From Mycogone perniciosa (lineage: Eukaryota; Ascomycota; Sordariomycetes; Hypocreales; Hypocreaceae): a DNA stretch of 64,000 nt. This document shows positions 1-11,178 of the stretch, in pieces. A program made the translations under genes and the position numbers. The stretch lies in NCBI GenBank assembly GCA_025331125.1, contig JAOALB010000056.1:124001-188000 (forward strand). Reading direction: 5' to 3'. The notes below the pieces were generated by a model. It was given only the letters and a program-made list of their open reading frames with translations. It was not told the DNA's origin and did no database searches. The number at the start of each line of letters is the position of its first letter. Position 1 is the first letter of the stretch.

Positions 1-1112
1 AAGAGCTTTCTCCCATTGCCAAATCAGGTTTATATCTGTCCGTATCTTCTCCGATGTGCCAAGGTGGCCATACAGGCCAGGTTTTTGAGTGTCAGCAGCC
101 ATACTGACGACGGGAGAATGCAGTCAGTAGGTAGAAACAATTTCAGTTTCATTACTACCCTATTCCCCACTGTCCCGGTCTCTAGTTGCCGTTCAAGCTT
201 CGGAACATCTTCATCGTCAAAGTCAGCTCATACGTCCTCCGAACTGTCAGCCTTTTTCATGATAGATATAGTTGTCGTGAACACCATCTCTGGGCATCCG
301 ATGTCAATATCATGGTTGCTGTGATTGGCGGTTCTGATGCCCGTACGAACAACCAATAAGAAGCCTTCGCTTCCTGGTGATAGACCTGCTACCAGTACAT
401 ACTAGTGTTCAGATACTCCGTACGGGCGAACACATTTGCAAGTCTTGGCGCTTCGTGAATCAAAATTTACTATCGACACCATGGAATCTGAAGAATTGCG
501 TCGGAGTTGTTCTGTCTCTTTTTTGTATGTGTCGTGGGCTTCGGGAGTTCGGAGGTGTATCGGTAATATCAATCGATCAGAACATGGAGCAAACAAAGCT
601 TTGAGATTGCGCCAGCAACAGCCAATCTGGGGGCCAATTCAGCATCTGTCCGCCGAAGCAAGCCAGATGACTACTAATACTCTGAAGGAGCATACCGGTT
701 TAATATCTGCTATACTTATAGTACATATCGAAGATCTGAGGGCTTCGGTTCCCTGCCTCCGACAGCGGTCACATGCAGCGGCCATGTTCGGAGGTACGAG
801 CAGCAGACAAATATGGCGCACTTCTTTCAATTCCGTTTGTTTGACAAGTGATCCCCATTCAGAAAGACCTAAACCAAAAAACACACAAGACCCACATGAT
901 TTTTCTCATACGAGCAAAGCGCCATCGAACGACTCACTCCCAACTGCCCGTCAGTCTGACTGTACCTAGCCTCATCGTCTGACTACAGCTTGCCTCATAT
1001 TGACGAGCCTTCGTCAACATCTTTACTGTCTAATTGCTCCTGGTTTTCCTGCCGGGCCCTCTCTCCTCCACATCCCCGCGCCTCAACCCCAGCTTCCAGC
1101 TCTTCCGTGACG
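1..1112. other. Upstream region, no gene recognised
   Basis: No open frame here resembles a known family, and the longest frames (for example 436-969 +) look like chance. The last part (about 890-1112) is the 5' leader and promoter region of the aminotransferase gene, with C/T-rich sequence before the ATG. One copy of the dispersed palindrome, TACTCCGTAC, lies at 414-423. The 3' end of a gene lying outside the window cannot be excluded. Confidence 0.5.
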
Positions 1113-2856
1113 ATGCTGTCCAGTCTCCGAATTGCTAGCAGCCGCGCTGCTCTGCGTCCTGCGGCGCTCAACGTTGCTGCCGGTCGCGCTGCTCTGTCTA
1201 CCTGGGTCACTGTGCCCCAAGGGCCTCCGGTAGGTTAAGAATCCATATTCTCGCGAGCCATCTGTTTCTGCGACGGAGAGCTAACAACCAGAGTCTAGGA
1301 TGTGAGTCAATCGAGTTCCAACCTTCCCATTGCGCCGCAATTGGATTCCGCAAACAACTTTCAATCCAATTTTCAGTACTGACCAAGTATTCGCTTCGTC
1401 TCAGGCTATCCTTGGTACGTCTGCGCTTCATCATCTTATAACTCTCATTGCGCGACTTGGCTAACTCTCTTCCGCTCCACAGGCATCACTGAAGCCTTCA
1501 AGGCCGACAAAAATGAGAAGAAGATCAACCTCGGTATGACACTCTCCCCCGATCGATATATCGCTCCCCTTGCCTCATCCCCAACTTCGCAATTGTCGCC
1601 TACTCTCTTCCGGAGACACCGGCTAATGCATCAATTGTCATCGAACAGGTGTTGGCGCATACCGTGACGATGCTGGCAAGCCCTACGTTCTCCCCTCCGT
1701 TCGTGAGGCCGAGCGCAAGATTGTCGGCGAGAATCTAAACAAGGAGTACGCTGGCATCACCGGTGTCCCCGAGTTCCCTGCCCTGGCTGCCAAGCTGGCC
1801 TACGGTGCCGACTCTCCTGACCTCGAGCGTGTTGCCATTTCTCAGACTCTCTCCGGCACTGGTGCCCTACGCCTCGGCGCCGCCTTCCTCCAACGCTTCT
1901 ATTCTGGGGACAAGAAGATCTTCATCCCAAACCCCTCGTGGGCCAACCACAAGGCCGTCTTCACAGATGCTGGTCTCAAGGTCGAAACCTACCGCTACTA
2001 CAACAAGGACACCATTAGCCTCGACTTTGAGGGTCTGATCGAGGACATGAAGTCCGTCCCCCTGGGAAGCGTTTTCCTCTTCCATGCCTGCGCTCACAAC
2101 CCCACCGGTGTTGACCCGACCCCCGAGCAGTGGAAGCAGATTTCCAAGGTCGCCAAGGAGCAGAGCCATTTTGTTTTCTTCGACATGGCCTACCAGGGCT
2201 TTGCCAGCGGTAACACCGACAAGGACGCTTTTGCCGTCCGACACTTTGTCGAGCAGGGTCACGACATTGCCCTCTGCCAATCTTTCGCCAAGAATATGGT
2301 ATGTATCTATATGCATTTTCATGCCCTTTCAACATATCATGCATGATCACACCGTCTGCTCAAAGTCTGTCAAAACTTACTGACACCCCTCTCCTTTTCT
2401 TACTAGGGTCTCTATGGTGAGCGTGTTGGTGCCTTCTCCCTGATCACCGGCGATGCCGCGGAGAGGAAGCGAGTCGAGTCGCAACTGAAGATCCTCATCC
2501 GACCTATGTACTCCAACCCCCCTGTCCATGGCGCTCGTATCGCCTCCGAGATCCTCAGCAACCCCAAGCTCAACCAGCAGTGGCTCGCGGAGGTCAAGGG
2601 TATGGCCGATCGCATTATCACTATGCGCGCTCTTCTTAAGGAGAATCTCGAGAAGCTTGGCTCCAAGCATGACTGGTCTCACATCACCAGCCAGATTGGC
2701 ATGTTCGCCTACACTGGACTGACTCCTGATGAGATGGATAAGCTGGCCAAGGAGTACTCTGTCTACGCCACCAAGGACGGCCGTATCTCTGTTGCCGGCA
2801 TCACCACTGCCAACGTCGGCCGACTGGCTGAGGCCATCTACCAGGTCAAGGGTTAA
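1113..2856 (+). CDS. AAT1: Mitochondrial aspartate aminotransferase
   Basis: PLP enzyme that interconverts aspartate + 2-oxoglutarate and oxaloacetate + glutamate; part of the malate-aspartate shuttle. Exons read as 1113-1229, 1299-1301, 1405-1414, 1483-1533, 1649-2298 and 2407-2856, giving 426 aa, the usual family length. The N-terminus is rich in Arg, Ala and Ser with no acidic residues, as in a mitochondrial presequence. The mature part opens with VPQGPPDAILGITEAF and continues into NLGVGAYRDD. The PLP-binding Lys is near residue 275 in SFAKNMGLYGER, which spans the last intron. NPTGVDPT and the C-terminal GRISVAGI are also present. The second exon is only 3 nt (GAT, the conserved Asp of PPDAILG) and the third only 10 nt. 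All introns are GT-AG. The family call is very secure; the 3-nt exon needs cDNA. Confidence 0.95.
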
Positions 2857-3159
2857 ATTATAACCAAAAAGAATCTGTTGACCCAATTTGGGGAGAGCGG
2901 AGGCGACCTCTTCGTGCCGGTATTTGGCGATTAAAATCAGGCGTTGCTAAGGAGGGTTCATCCCCATTGAGTAGCTAGGATCCCGTATGATAAATGGGCC
3001 ATGTAAAATCACCACGAATAAACGCCGTTGATGACTGATTTTCACACTGTACTATGAAAAAGGCATGCTTGAGAACTCACGAGAACAAGGATGGTTCTGG
3101 ATTTCTTGTTTATGTATTAAGCAGAGAAATAGAGCTGTTCATTTCTTTCAACACATGAA
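2857..3159. other. Convergent intergenic spacer
   Basis: This is the 3' flank shared by the aminotransferase (+) and the unrecognised gene on the minus strand. It is moderately AT-rich with no open frame of note. It should hold both polyadenylation regions, but no specific signal could be assigned. Confidence 0.5.
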
Positions 3160-4275
3160 TCATGACATGTTTCTTAACCTATGCAAATCCTTCTTTGCAT
3201 CATCCATCTGCTTCCCCATTTCTCGGTAAACTCTTCCCATTTCCCTCATTACTTTCTCTTTGCCCTCTCCACTATCGCCATCAGCATCGACGCCATATGC
3301 CTCCAGTTCAGCCTCTAATCCCCGAACTCTTTGAGTGCCCCGCATCTTGGCATCCTTAAGGTGCGCCATGTAATTCTGGAGCGCCGACACGATTTCTGGG
3401 GAGTACACATCCTTTCGTAGCTTCCACATCGCTTGCTCAGACTGCTTCTCGCCGCGTTGCGCTTCAAGAGAGACGTCGGAAGCGCAGAGTTCGAGACTGC
3501 GCGCGACCACCCCATGCTTGGCCTCAAGGGAGCGGACGAGGTACATGAGGCATTGTGAGTAGGTCTGGAGGAGAGAGGTCAGGGAGTTGAGGGTTCGTAG
3601 CCGTGCGGTGACAAGAGTCTGTTCGGCGGCGGATAGACCGGCTTTGAGGCTGGCCAAGTCTTGCGGCAAGGAGGAGACATGCCGGTGGAGATACGAAGGG
3701 TTGGTGGACGGGTGGGTGAGGCGAGCAAGGCCGAGAGCGGAGGCCTGCAGATTGGATGAGATGAGATCCGTGAGGTCAGGAAGCAGGGACTCGAAATCGG
3801 ACAGCGGCGGGCTGGAGAGCAGCAAGACGACCGAATCCCGAGGAAGCGAGCTGGCAGCGTCGAGGAATGGGGGGAGTATGAGGAGGAGATCGAGCAGCGG
3901 CTCGGGGAGGCTGGTTGAAGATGACGATAGTTGTCTATGTTGATTGCGATCGCCAGCTCTGGGCAGTTTGGCGGTCGTTGCTGGTTTTGGGTCGGGAGGG
4001 GTGGCTGTTGCGATGGCGCGTTCTAGGAGGTAATGTTTCGCCGTCTTTTGACGGTGCTTATCGAGACTCTGGAGCAGGATGTTTGGTCAGAGCAGCAGTT
4101 CAAGCGTTTGTGTTCAATTGAAGTTGCCCACTTTTTGAACAACGGCACGCTCTTTAGCCTCGGAATCGTTCTTCGTGGATCCATCTGGATTGAGGACTGT
4201 GGTGGTTAGGGCTCGGTAGAGAGTCGCAAAATCGGGATTGTTTCGGAGAACATGTTCTTCTACAGGAGGAAACAT
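3160..4275 (-). CDS. Conserved fungal hypothetical protein, helical
   Basis: Two exons on the minus strand: 4275-4132 and 4068-3160. The 63-nt intron has donor gtgggc, a CTGAC branch site and acceptor ccag; both sides are in phase 0. The product is about 350 aa. It starts MFPPVEEHVL; a longer start at 4320 would add 15 residues. The first exon is charged (NPDGSTKNDSEAKERA). A Ser/Pro/Leu-rich stretch follows, then a long heptad-like helical C-terminal half that includes LHRHVSSLPQDLASLKAGL and ends in EMGKQMDDAKKDLHRLRN. The latter looks like coiled coil. The N-terminal pattern seems familiar from uncharacterised Pezizomycotina proteins, but no domain is recognised and no function is proposed. 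It is divergent from the bL28m gene, with a promoter region of about 390 bp between them. Confidence 0.75.
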
Positions 4276-4664
4276 ACTGTTTCCCGAAATGAACAAAAAG
4301 ATGGGACTACCATGAGGCACGGGGAGTTGGGCGAAGCTAAGGTATGAATGAATGTCCCAACCTGGTGTGGGGCGGTAAGCCTGAAGTCAACGTCAACGGC
4401 TCACGAAAGAGGCACGGAGTCACGTGAAAACGAAAGCCTAGGTCTTCGTTGGTCTTCGGGCGGATCATCCAATCCTCCGTTTTGGAAGCGCTGCATATTG
4501 CCATTGACTCCAAAAATCTCGAGCATCACTGGGATCGACCAAAAGGCGCATTCAATTGGGGCCGGACACTGCATTTCCCAATTTTCCCAATGCCTCGACT
4601 GTGAGACAAGAATTACCTGGATTTATACGGCCAAGATAACGTCGGAGGAAATAAAGCCGGAATT
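4276..4664. promoter_or_regulatory. Divergent promoter region with CACGTG box
   Basis: This region lies between the divergent starts at 4275 (-) and 4665 (+), so it should carry both promoters. A CACGTG E-box-like palindrome sits at 4421-4426 within AGTCACGTGAAA. CACGTG is a known binding core for fungal bHLH factors of the CBF1 type; its use here is inference. Confidence 0.4.
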
Positions 4665-5513
4665 ATGCCGCCAGCCCTCAACTCGGCGCGGCCGCTCATG
4701 GCCTCAAGATCATCTTTCTTAGCCTCGCCAGCATGCTCCTCGCTGCGGAGTCTCCTCAACTGCCACTCTTCGACTACGACGATACCTTCTCCTCGATCCT
4801 TCTCCACCACTCTCCCGCGGCAGACCAAGACGATCAAGCCGCACCGCCTCCCCTCCGACCTCATCCCACCTTATCCATACGGCGAGCGCCGCGTTTACAA
4901 GCAGTCCAATCGCGGCCTTTACGGTAGTGCTCGTATCCGCTTTGGTAACAATGTGGCCGAGAAGCACAACAACAAGTCGCGCCGCTTCTGGCGGCCCAAT
5001 GTCCACGTCAAGACCTTCCTGGTCCCCTCCCTGGGCGCCCGCATCAAGACCCGCCTCACCCTGCGTGTGCTCAAGACCATCCGCCGCGAGGGGGGCATCG
5101 AGAATTACCTCCTCAAGAGCAAGCCCGCCCGCATCAAGGAGCTGGGCCCGGGAGGTTGGAATCTGCGCTGGCTGCTAATGCAGAGCCAGGCTGTGCAACA
5201 GCGCTTCAACGATGAGAGGGTGGCTCTGGGTCTTGAGCCCAGGGAGTTGGAGGATAGGGATGATATAATACAGTATGCGCTCGACTACGCCACGCCTGGC
5301 CCGTTGAGCATGCAGAGTCGTGCCACGCTGGAGGAGTTGCGAGCTGCAGTGGATGATGGCTTCGTGTTGGGCGACGCGGGCTTGGCTGATCTTGAGGGTA
5401 TCCAAGAGTTGTCTGATGAGGAGGAAGAGTTACTGTTACGGCGACTCGATGAAGCTGACGAGTTACCAAGGACAAAGGGGCTCAAGGCAGAGAAGCAAGA
5501 CACGGAAGCCTAA
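4665..5513 (+). CDS. MRPL24: Mitochondrial large ribosomal protein bL28m (MRPL24-like)
   Basis: Single-exon gene of 282 aa. The first 45 or so residues are rich in Ser, Thr and Arg with few acids (RSFSTTLPRQTKTIK), as expected of a mitochondrial presequence. Residues about 75-145 form the L28 core: GLYGSARIRFGNNVAEKHNNKSRRFWRPNV, then KTRLTLRVLKTI. This matches the bacterial pattern of G-x-R-x-x-x-G-x-N followed by K-R-R-F-x-P-N. The C-terminal 130 residues are an acidic extension (LSDEEEELLLRRLDEADEL) like that of fungal mitoribosomal L28 proteins. It acts in the mitochondrial ribosome 54S subunit. It converges with the tryptophan synthase gene, with only about 136 bp between the stop codons. 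Confidence 0.9.
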   Translation: MPPALNSARPLMASRSSFLASPACSSLRSLLNCHSSTTTIPSPRSFSTTLPRQTKTIKPHRLPSDLIPPYPYGERRVYKQSNRGLYGSARIRFGNNVAEKHNNKSRRFWRPNVHVKTFLVPSLGARIKTRLTLRVLKTIRREGGIENYLLKSKPARIKELGPGGWNLRWLLMQSQAVQQRFNDERVALGLEPRELEDRDDIIQYALDYATPGPLSMQSRATLEELRAAVDDGFVLGDAGLADLEGIQELSDEEEELLLRRLDEADELPRTKGLKAEKQDTEA

Positions 5514-5649
5514 TCAATCACCTGTATCTTTAGACTAAATCATGTATGAACGATGTATCATGTACAACAACACCGCATCCATCCTGTGGATATATGAACG
5601 CCGATATCCTTCACGCCAACCCGTTCTTCTCTATTTACCATTCCCCCAT

Positions 5650-8138
5650 CTAAAACCGGAGATCCCAACCGATCTGAGGTCCAATCCTGGGAAGCTCCTC
5701 CGCTACGCTTTGCACATCCTTGTCTCCTCTGCCGCTCAAACAGATGACCAAATCCTCACCTTTCTTCATCTTCTTGGCCAACTCAATGGCTCCATAAATG
5801 CCGTGGGCAGTCTCCAGTGCCGGGATGATACCTTCCAGCTGGCTCAGCAACCTGAAGGCGATGAATGCCTGAGCATCGGTGGCAGCGGTATACTCGGCCC
5901 GATCATTATCCTTCCACGAACTCAGCTCAGGTCCGACACCGGGGTAGTCAAGGCCAGCTGAGACGGAATGCGTTTCGATAATCTGACCATTCTTGTCTTG
6001 CAGAACGTAGGTCCTCACACCGTGGAGAACACCCTTGGAGCCACCAGTGAGTGTGGCACTGTGTCTAGCCGTATCGACGCCATCACCACCAGCCTCAACA
6101 CCAAGAAGCTTGACACTGGGGTCGTTGGAGAAGGGGTAGAACATGCCAACCGCATTGCTGCCTCCGCCGACACAGGCGACAACCGCATCAGGCAGCTTGC
6201 CGCGCAACTCTTGCATCTGCTTCTTGGTCTCGTCGCCAATGACTGACTGGAACGTCCGCACAATGGTCGGATAGGGGTGAGGTCCAATGGCTGAGCCGAT
6301 AATGTAGTGTGTCGTGTCCAGTTCAACAACCCAGGCACGGAGAGCTTCATTCACAGCATCTCGCAGGGTCTTGCTTCCTGCCTCAACTGCCACAACCTTG
6401 GCACCAAGTAGTCTCATCCGGAACACGTTAAGCGCCTGTCGGCGGACATCCTCCTAATGATGATGGTCAGTCACAACAAATTTCTCAAAAAACTCCTCAT
6501 AGGTAAGAATACATACCGCTCCCATGTAGACTGTGCATTCCATACCGAACTTGGCACACACTGTCGCGGTAGCAACTCCATGCTGACCAGCTCCGGTCTC
6601 TGCAATAATCTTCGTCTTTCCTAGCCGCCTAGCTAGAAGCAGTTGACCAAGTGCATTGTTGATCTTATGGCTACCAGTGTGGTTCAGATCTTCTCTCTTG
6701 AGCCAGATGTTGGCCCCACCGCAATGCTCTGTCAGACGCTCAGCCAAGTGCAGACGGGATGGTCGTCCCATATAATCATAGTAGGATCGGTACTCCTCCC
6801 AAAAGGAGGGGTCATCCTTGATCTTATTGAAGCCTTCCTCGAGCTGGGACAAGCAGTCCATCAAGCTCTCCGGAACATACTGACCACCGAATTCACCGAA
6901 CCGTTCTGGAATCTTGCCGTGGAGAGATGCCAACTGTGCAACTAAGGCGCTGTCTTGCTCAGCAGTTATCTGGTCCTCGTCCGTTACAACAGCATTCACC
7001 GAAACGCTGTCCGCGCTGGCTCCCCTGTTTCCAGGCGCGTCCTCAACCAAATCAACGTCTGTAGACTGAAGACGCGAAGAAGCATCGCGACCGCAGAGAT
7101 AGGCGCAGTAGTTTTCGACATCGGTATCGTATTGTCCAGGACTGGACTTCTGGAGGGTTGAAACAATTTGACTGCCAACCACGACACCATCGGCGATGGA
7201 AGCAAGGCTTTGGAAGTGCTCGTGGGTGCTCACGCCAAATCCAACTGCTGCAGGCTTGTTGCCACTATACTTCTTAACTCGGGCAAGCAGTTCGGGGAGG
7301 TTTGCATTGAGACTTCCCAGGGCACCAGTAACGCCCTGTCTCGAGACAACGTAGATGAAGGAGTCGGCCAATTGACAAAGGATCTTCATGCGGATATCTG
7401 AGGTCGCAGGCGCAATCAAGGGTACGTAGGATAGACTAAATAAAACACACAGTGGTCAGTTTTCATATTGAGCAAACAAGAGCGATAGAGACCAACCAGC
7501 CCTTGGTGCAGAACTTGCGGAATGAAATTGCCTCTTCCGGGGGCAGGTCGACGACGATAAAGCCATTGACACCGGCTTCCTTGGAGTCCTGGAGCAAGCG
7601 CTCCTCTCCGTAGCTGAGGAGAGGGTTGTAGTAGCCCATGAGCATCACGGGGGCCTTGAGACCACGGGACCTGGCCTCCTTGACCATGCCCAAGGTAGAC
7701 TCGATGCTCACACCATTCTTCAGAGCAATCTGCATCACACCACATCAGTGTATAATCTTCTATATGGAATCCCATCGCCTTTTCGTACCGTATTGGAGGT
7801 TTGGATGGTCGGTCCATCAGCAATTGGGTCGGTGAAGGGGGCGCCGAGTTCAATAACATCTTTTTGCCACGTCAGTACAACACAGCCTCATACATTGAGG
7901 TGCTGGGCGGCAACTCACCGGCTCCTCCCTTTTCCATAGCAAGTAGGATACCTGGCGTATCTTCAGGGCGCGGGAAACCAGCTGTGACGTAGGTAACCAG
8001 CGCTGGCTGTTCATGCCTGGTCAGTCAAATCCCACGTTGATGATACCCCGCGATTGCGATGAGGGGCAGTTCGAAAAGGCAAATACACACCCTATTCTGC
8101 GCCTTGCAGCGCTGGAATGTCTGTTTGATGGCGTCCAT
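5650..8138 (-). CDS. TRP5: Bifunctional tryptophan synthase (alpha-beta fusion)
   Basis: Catalyses the last two steps of tryptophan synthesis: indole-glycerol phosphate to indole, then indole + serine to tryptophan. Exons: 8138-8091, 8006-7919, 7859-7789, 7729-7497, 7435-6517 and 6453-5650, giving 720 aa. The alpha domain (about 1-265) has VIELGAPFTDPIADGPTIQ, which places the catalytic Glu at 49 and Asp at 60, the same numbers as in the bacterial alpha subunit. A fungal linker of about 50 residues follows. The beta domain begins near 320 (FGEFGGQYVPE), and the PLP Lys is near 404 in HTGSHKINNALGQ. GGGSNAVG (phosphate loop) and CLSGRGDKD near the end are intact. The fused single polypeptide is typical of fungi. 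One donor (gttggt at 7496) is off-consensus, giving TKGCLSYVPL at that junction. Confidence 0.96.
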
Positions 8139-9009
8139 AGTGTCTCGAGAATTGGTCGATTCGCCGGGACTGTTTGTGGTGCTGTATGTGAGATGAAGGA
8201 GAGCTGGCGGCAAGAATTGGAAGAATTCGAGCTCATTAAGAAGACTTTCTTCTGACGTGAGCGACCGATTCCGGAACAATACGCTCCGCTCCGCTCCTTT
8301 GTACGGTTAGCGCCACCTGCAGGATCCCGCATCCCGCATCTGCAGACGGGGATCCACATCTCCGGACTTGCCCAAAGTGGTAATCTGACATGATACTCTG
8401 CATCTATGACTTGTAAACCATACCATCGTAGTAAGACTTTAGATGTTGATGGCTGGTTGTAGAAGTAAGACAGGTTAAAATTGACTAATGCCTTTTATCC
8501 ATTTCTCTCCTTTTCGTACCTAATTTGAGTTTACTGCAATACCAAAATTGACTCGTAAATACTGTTTGTTATTCATACCGAAACGACGGATAAGTAGCTG
8601 GCACCATGTTAGGTATTCACCCCTGATAGTAGTTCAATAGTACATAAATCGATTTTACTTGGTTTGGCTTGAATTTCCAATATCGGTTTGCATTTTCTCT
8701 TACTAAAACAGCTATATAGATTCCAGCAGCGAGAGGCCACATCGCAGGCAATCCTTGTAAACTAAGAACCCAACTTCCTGAGAGGGTCTACTACAGTACA
8801 TAACACGGCCGCTTCATTCACCATATCCCTCCCCTCTTCTATAAATAGTTTGCGTGAAAGCTGGCGGACAGACCAAATGCAATTCCGATAACGCCGCCTT
8901 CCATAGCTCCGAAGCATGCCCCTTTGCAGTAGTGGCTCAGCCTGGCCATGTGGGGTTTCCCTTGCCAAGCAGCCGCATGTATTTCGCCCATCTGGGCTTT
9001 CCATTTATT
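8139..9009. other. Spacer: TRP promoter and PRM1 3' flank
   Basis: Both flanking genes are on the minus strand, so this stretch holds the 5' region of the tryptophan synthase gene (lower coordinates) and the 3' region of PRM1. The middle (about 8380-8760) is AT-rich. No gene is seen. A 'cgctccgctccgctc'-like short repeat lies near 8281-8297. Confidence 0.5.
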
Positions 9010-11178
9010 TTAGAACTTGGGTTTCTCGTCGTAGTGATCGTATGGGTTGTTGTCGTAACGAGGCACGGTGGGGTTTGCACCATGAGCCATTTTCTCGCCA
9101 TGCATATTCTTATCTGATACGTGGTCGTTCCCATATGCTGGAAAGGGTCTGGGTTCCCATGCAGGTGGGTCGTCTTGTGGGAATGAATTCCCAGCTCTGG
9201 GGCTGGGGGGCAGTTGGTCCTGTGTCGGATATCGAATGCCCCCTTGGGCGCGACCGCGTTCAGGCGAGTATATGCCAACGAGTGTTCGCACAACGCCGAT
9301 CAGCACGACAATTACATAGATGAGAAGTATGCCTGTGGATATGAGGGCCTCTTTGACAAGGTTTCCTTGTAGCCACTTTGTGACATGGTCGATGGCCCCG
9401 GTCACCTCATCTGTTGTAACGGACGAGGGCGATGCCAGGAAAGTATGGAGACTTGAGTCTCCAGAAATTGATTCATTGGCTCCTGTGCTGAATGTGTCGT
9501 TTGGGAAGAGAGGGAGGCTGATATGTGCGTGGTCATGGACCCAGGTCAGCCCCTTTTGAACGCTCTCAATCTTGAGGCCAATGACGCAGTGCAGCACGGA
9601 CTTGATTGGATCAAGCAGGATGGTACCATTGAAGGCCAACTCTAAACCATCCTCCATCTTGTCGAGGAAGGTATTGAGCGTGTTGTTTACCGCTTCTGTT
9701 GCGTTGCTTACATAGACTAGGAGATCTCCATTGATGTCTTTGTTGAGACCCGTAATAACTCCATTGGCATCATTAGCCCAGTCCCCAGACGCCTTCTCGA
9801 GACTTAGGACAACATCGTCTGCAAACGCTCCAACCTGGTGAGCAAGTGCGGGCACCTCCTTCTGAACGGCTTTGAGAAGAATAAGCTGGCACAAGCACGA
9901 GAAGAATCCCGTCAGGGCGAGGGATAAGACAAGCATTGCCGGCGGCGACGTAGCGTATGCAATGAACCAACGGGTAAGGATCTGGCGCTTCCCGTTGAAT
10001 CGACTAGCAAGCTTAATGCCGAGTGTGGCCGTGAATGGGCGAGAGGCGATGTAGACTACATCCATGGGGTCGAATTGGTTCTGAGACACAAGCTTCGCAT
10101 GCCTCTGTTGCCGCCGCCACCGTCGAATCTCTAGCCAGGCCATAGGTACCATTGCTGACGCTGCAGCTATAGTAAGGATGACAATAAAGGCTACACGTGC
10201 CTTGTCCACCAAACCGTATAGGTGGGTGAAGAAGCCATTGAGTGTATCGTTGTCGGAGCAGAATGTCAACTGCTGCTTTTGGGCGAGCGGAAACACACCC
10301 CTGTCAAACTTGTAGTTACCATAGCTCTCATTGAGTGCCTTGCGTAGGATATTGAAAGGGAAGGAAATCGCAGCTTTGGTCAAGTTTTGAACTTGATCAA
10401 AAGTAGGAAGGTCCTTGTTCAATTGTTGAACGTCCTTGACGAAGCTGTCTGTGCTAAGATTGAAATCCTTGAGCTTGTTGATGGGTTCAGTGAAGTTGAC
10501 CTTTGGAATATCCGGAATCAGCGTCCCGAAAACAGAGTCCTGGATTCCCTTGGTAAGCTTGTCGATTCCGTTCTGCAATGCAACAGCGATGCGCTCGATG
10601 TCATTGGAGGCTCCATCAATAACAGAATTGAAGGCTTTCGTTGCATCTTTAGTGACTGAGGCAACAACATCCAAACTGCCATGGATCAGGGCCGTGATGA
10701 GGCAAGTATATGTGGCTGTGAGGAAGTTGATGTAGAAGATTATAATGGCCTCAACACCCTGGATTACAAGGTCCAGCATCTCTACCATGCCATGGACCGT
10801 CTTTTCGATGCCCGTGGCAGCGAGATCGTTGACTCCGACAGAGAGGTAGTGAGGCATAGAAGCCATGGCGCTGCCTATATCTTCCACCTTGCTACAAGCC
10901 GCGAGAGATTTAGTCTTGGCATCGCCGATGTTTTCGGTCAGCTGGCTTATTAAGAGCACGGTGCGAATGAGGACAAGTAGTAATAGAATCGTCCAGCGGT
11001 TGATCCATATTTGGGAAAGACGAGACCGGAGGCTCAGATATGGAGTGATGTATGGTGCTGTGTCTGCCCTGGGCGGTATAGGTTTCTGAGTGTTGGGCAC
11101 GTTGTAAGGATCAACTCGAAGAGTGTCCGGAACTTGGGGAAAAGTCGTCGAGCCATCGCGTGATCGTGAGGAAAGCAT
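9010..11178 (-). CDS. PRM1: Plasma membrane fusion protein PRM1
   Basis: Uninterrupted 722-aa frame. PRM1 proteins act at the plasma membrane contact between mating or fusing cells and promote membrane merger. Hydrophobic segments fit the family topology: about 58-78 (WTILLLLVLIRTVLLI), 140-165, 325-345 (VAFIVILTIAAASAMVP), 400-430 and 625-650 (ISTGILLIYVIVVLIGVV). Long Asn- and Ser/Thr-rich extracellular loops lie between them, with several N-x-S/T sites. The N-terminus is Pro-rich and cytosolic (QVPDTLRVDPYNVPNTQKP). The C-terminal tail is disordered and Pro-, Asp- and His-rich. The length agrees with other fungal PRM1 proteins. The family was recognised from overall pattern and topology; no enzymatic motif is expected. 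The first ATG at 11178 is used. Confidence 0.9.
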   Translation of the reverse strand: MLSSRSRDGSTTFPQVPDTLRVDPYNVPNTQKPIPPRADTAPYITPYLSLRSRLSQIWINRWTILLLLVLIRTVLLISQLTENIGDAKTKSLAACSKVEDIGSAMASMPHYLSVGVNDLAATGIEKTVHGMVEMLDLVIQGVEAIIIFYINFLTATYTCLITALIHGSLDVVASVTKDATKAFNSVIDGASNDIERIAVALQNGIDKLTKGIQDSVFGTLIPDIPKVNFTEPINKLKDFNLSTDSFVKDVQQLNKDLPTFDQVQNLTKAAISFPFNILRKALNESYGNYKFDRGVFPLAQKQQLTFCSDNDTLNGFFTHLYGLVDKARVAFIVILTIAAASAMVPMAWLEIRRWRRQQRHAKLVSQNQFDPMDVVYIASRPFTATLGIKLASRFNGKRQILTRWFIAYATSPPAMLVLSLALTGFFSCLCQLILLKAVQKEVPALAHQVGAFADDVVLSLEKASGDWANDANGVITGLNKDINGDLLVYVSNATEAVNNTLNTFLDKMEDGLELAFNGTILLDPIKSVLHCVIGLKIESVQKGLTWVHDHAHISLPLFPNDTFSTGANESISGDSSLHTFLASPSSVTTDEVTGAIDHVTKWLQGNLVKEALISTGILLIYVIVVLIGVVRTLVGIYSPERGRAQGGIRYPTQDQLPPSPRAGNSFPQDDPPAWEPRPFPAYGNDHVSDKNMHGEKMAHGANPTVPRYDNNPYDHYDEKPKF

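Noticed and set aside
436..969. A 177-codon frame before the aminotransferase gene
   Set aside because: No family resemblance, overlapping open frames on both strands and no splice context.
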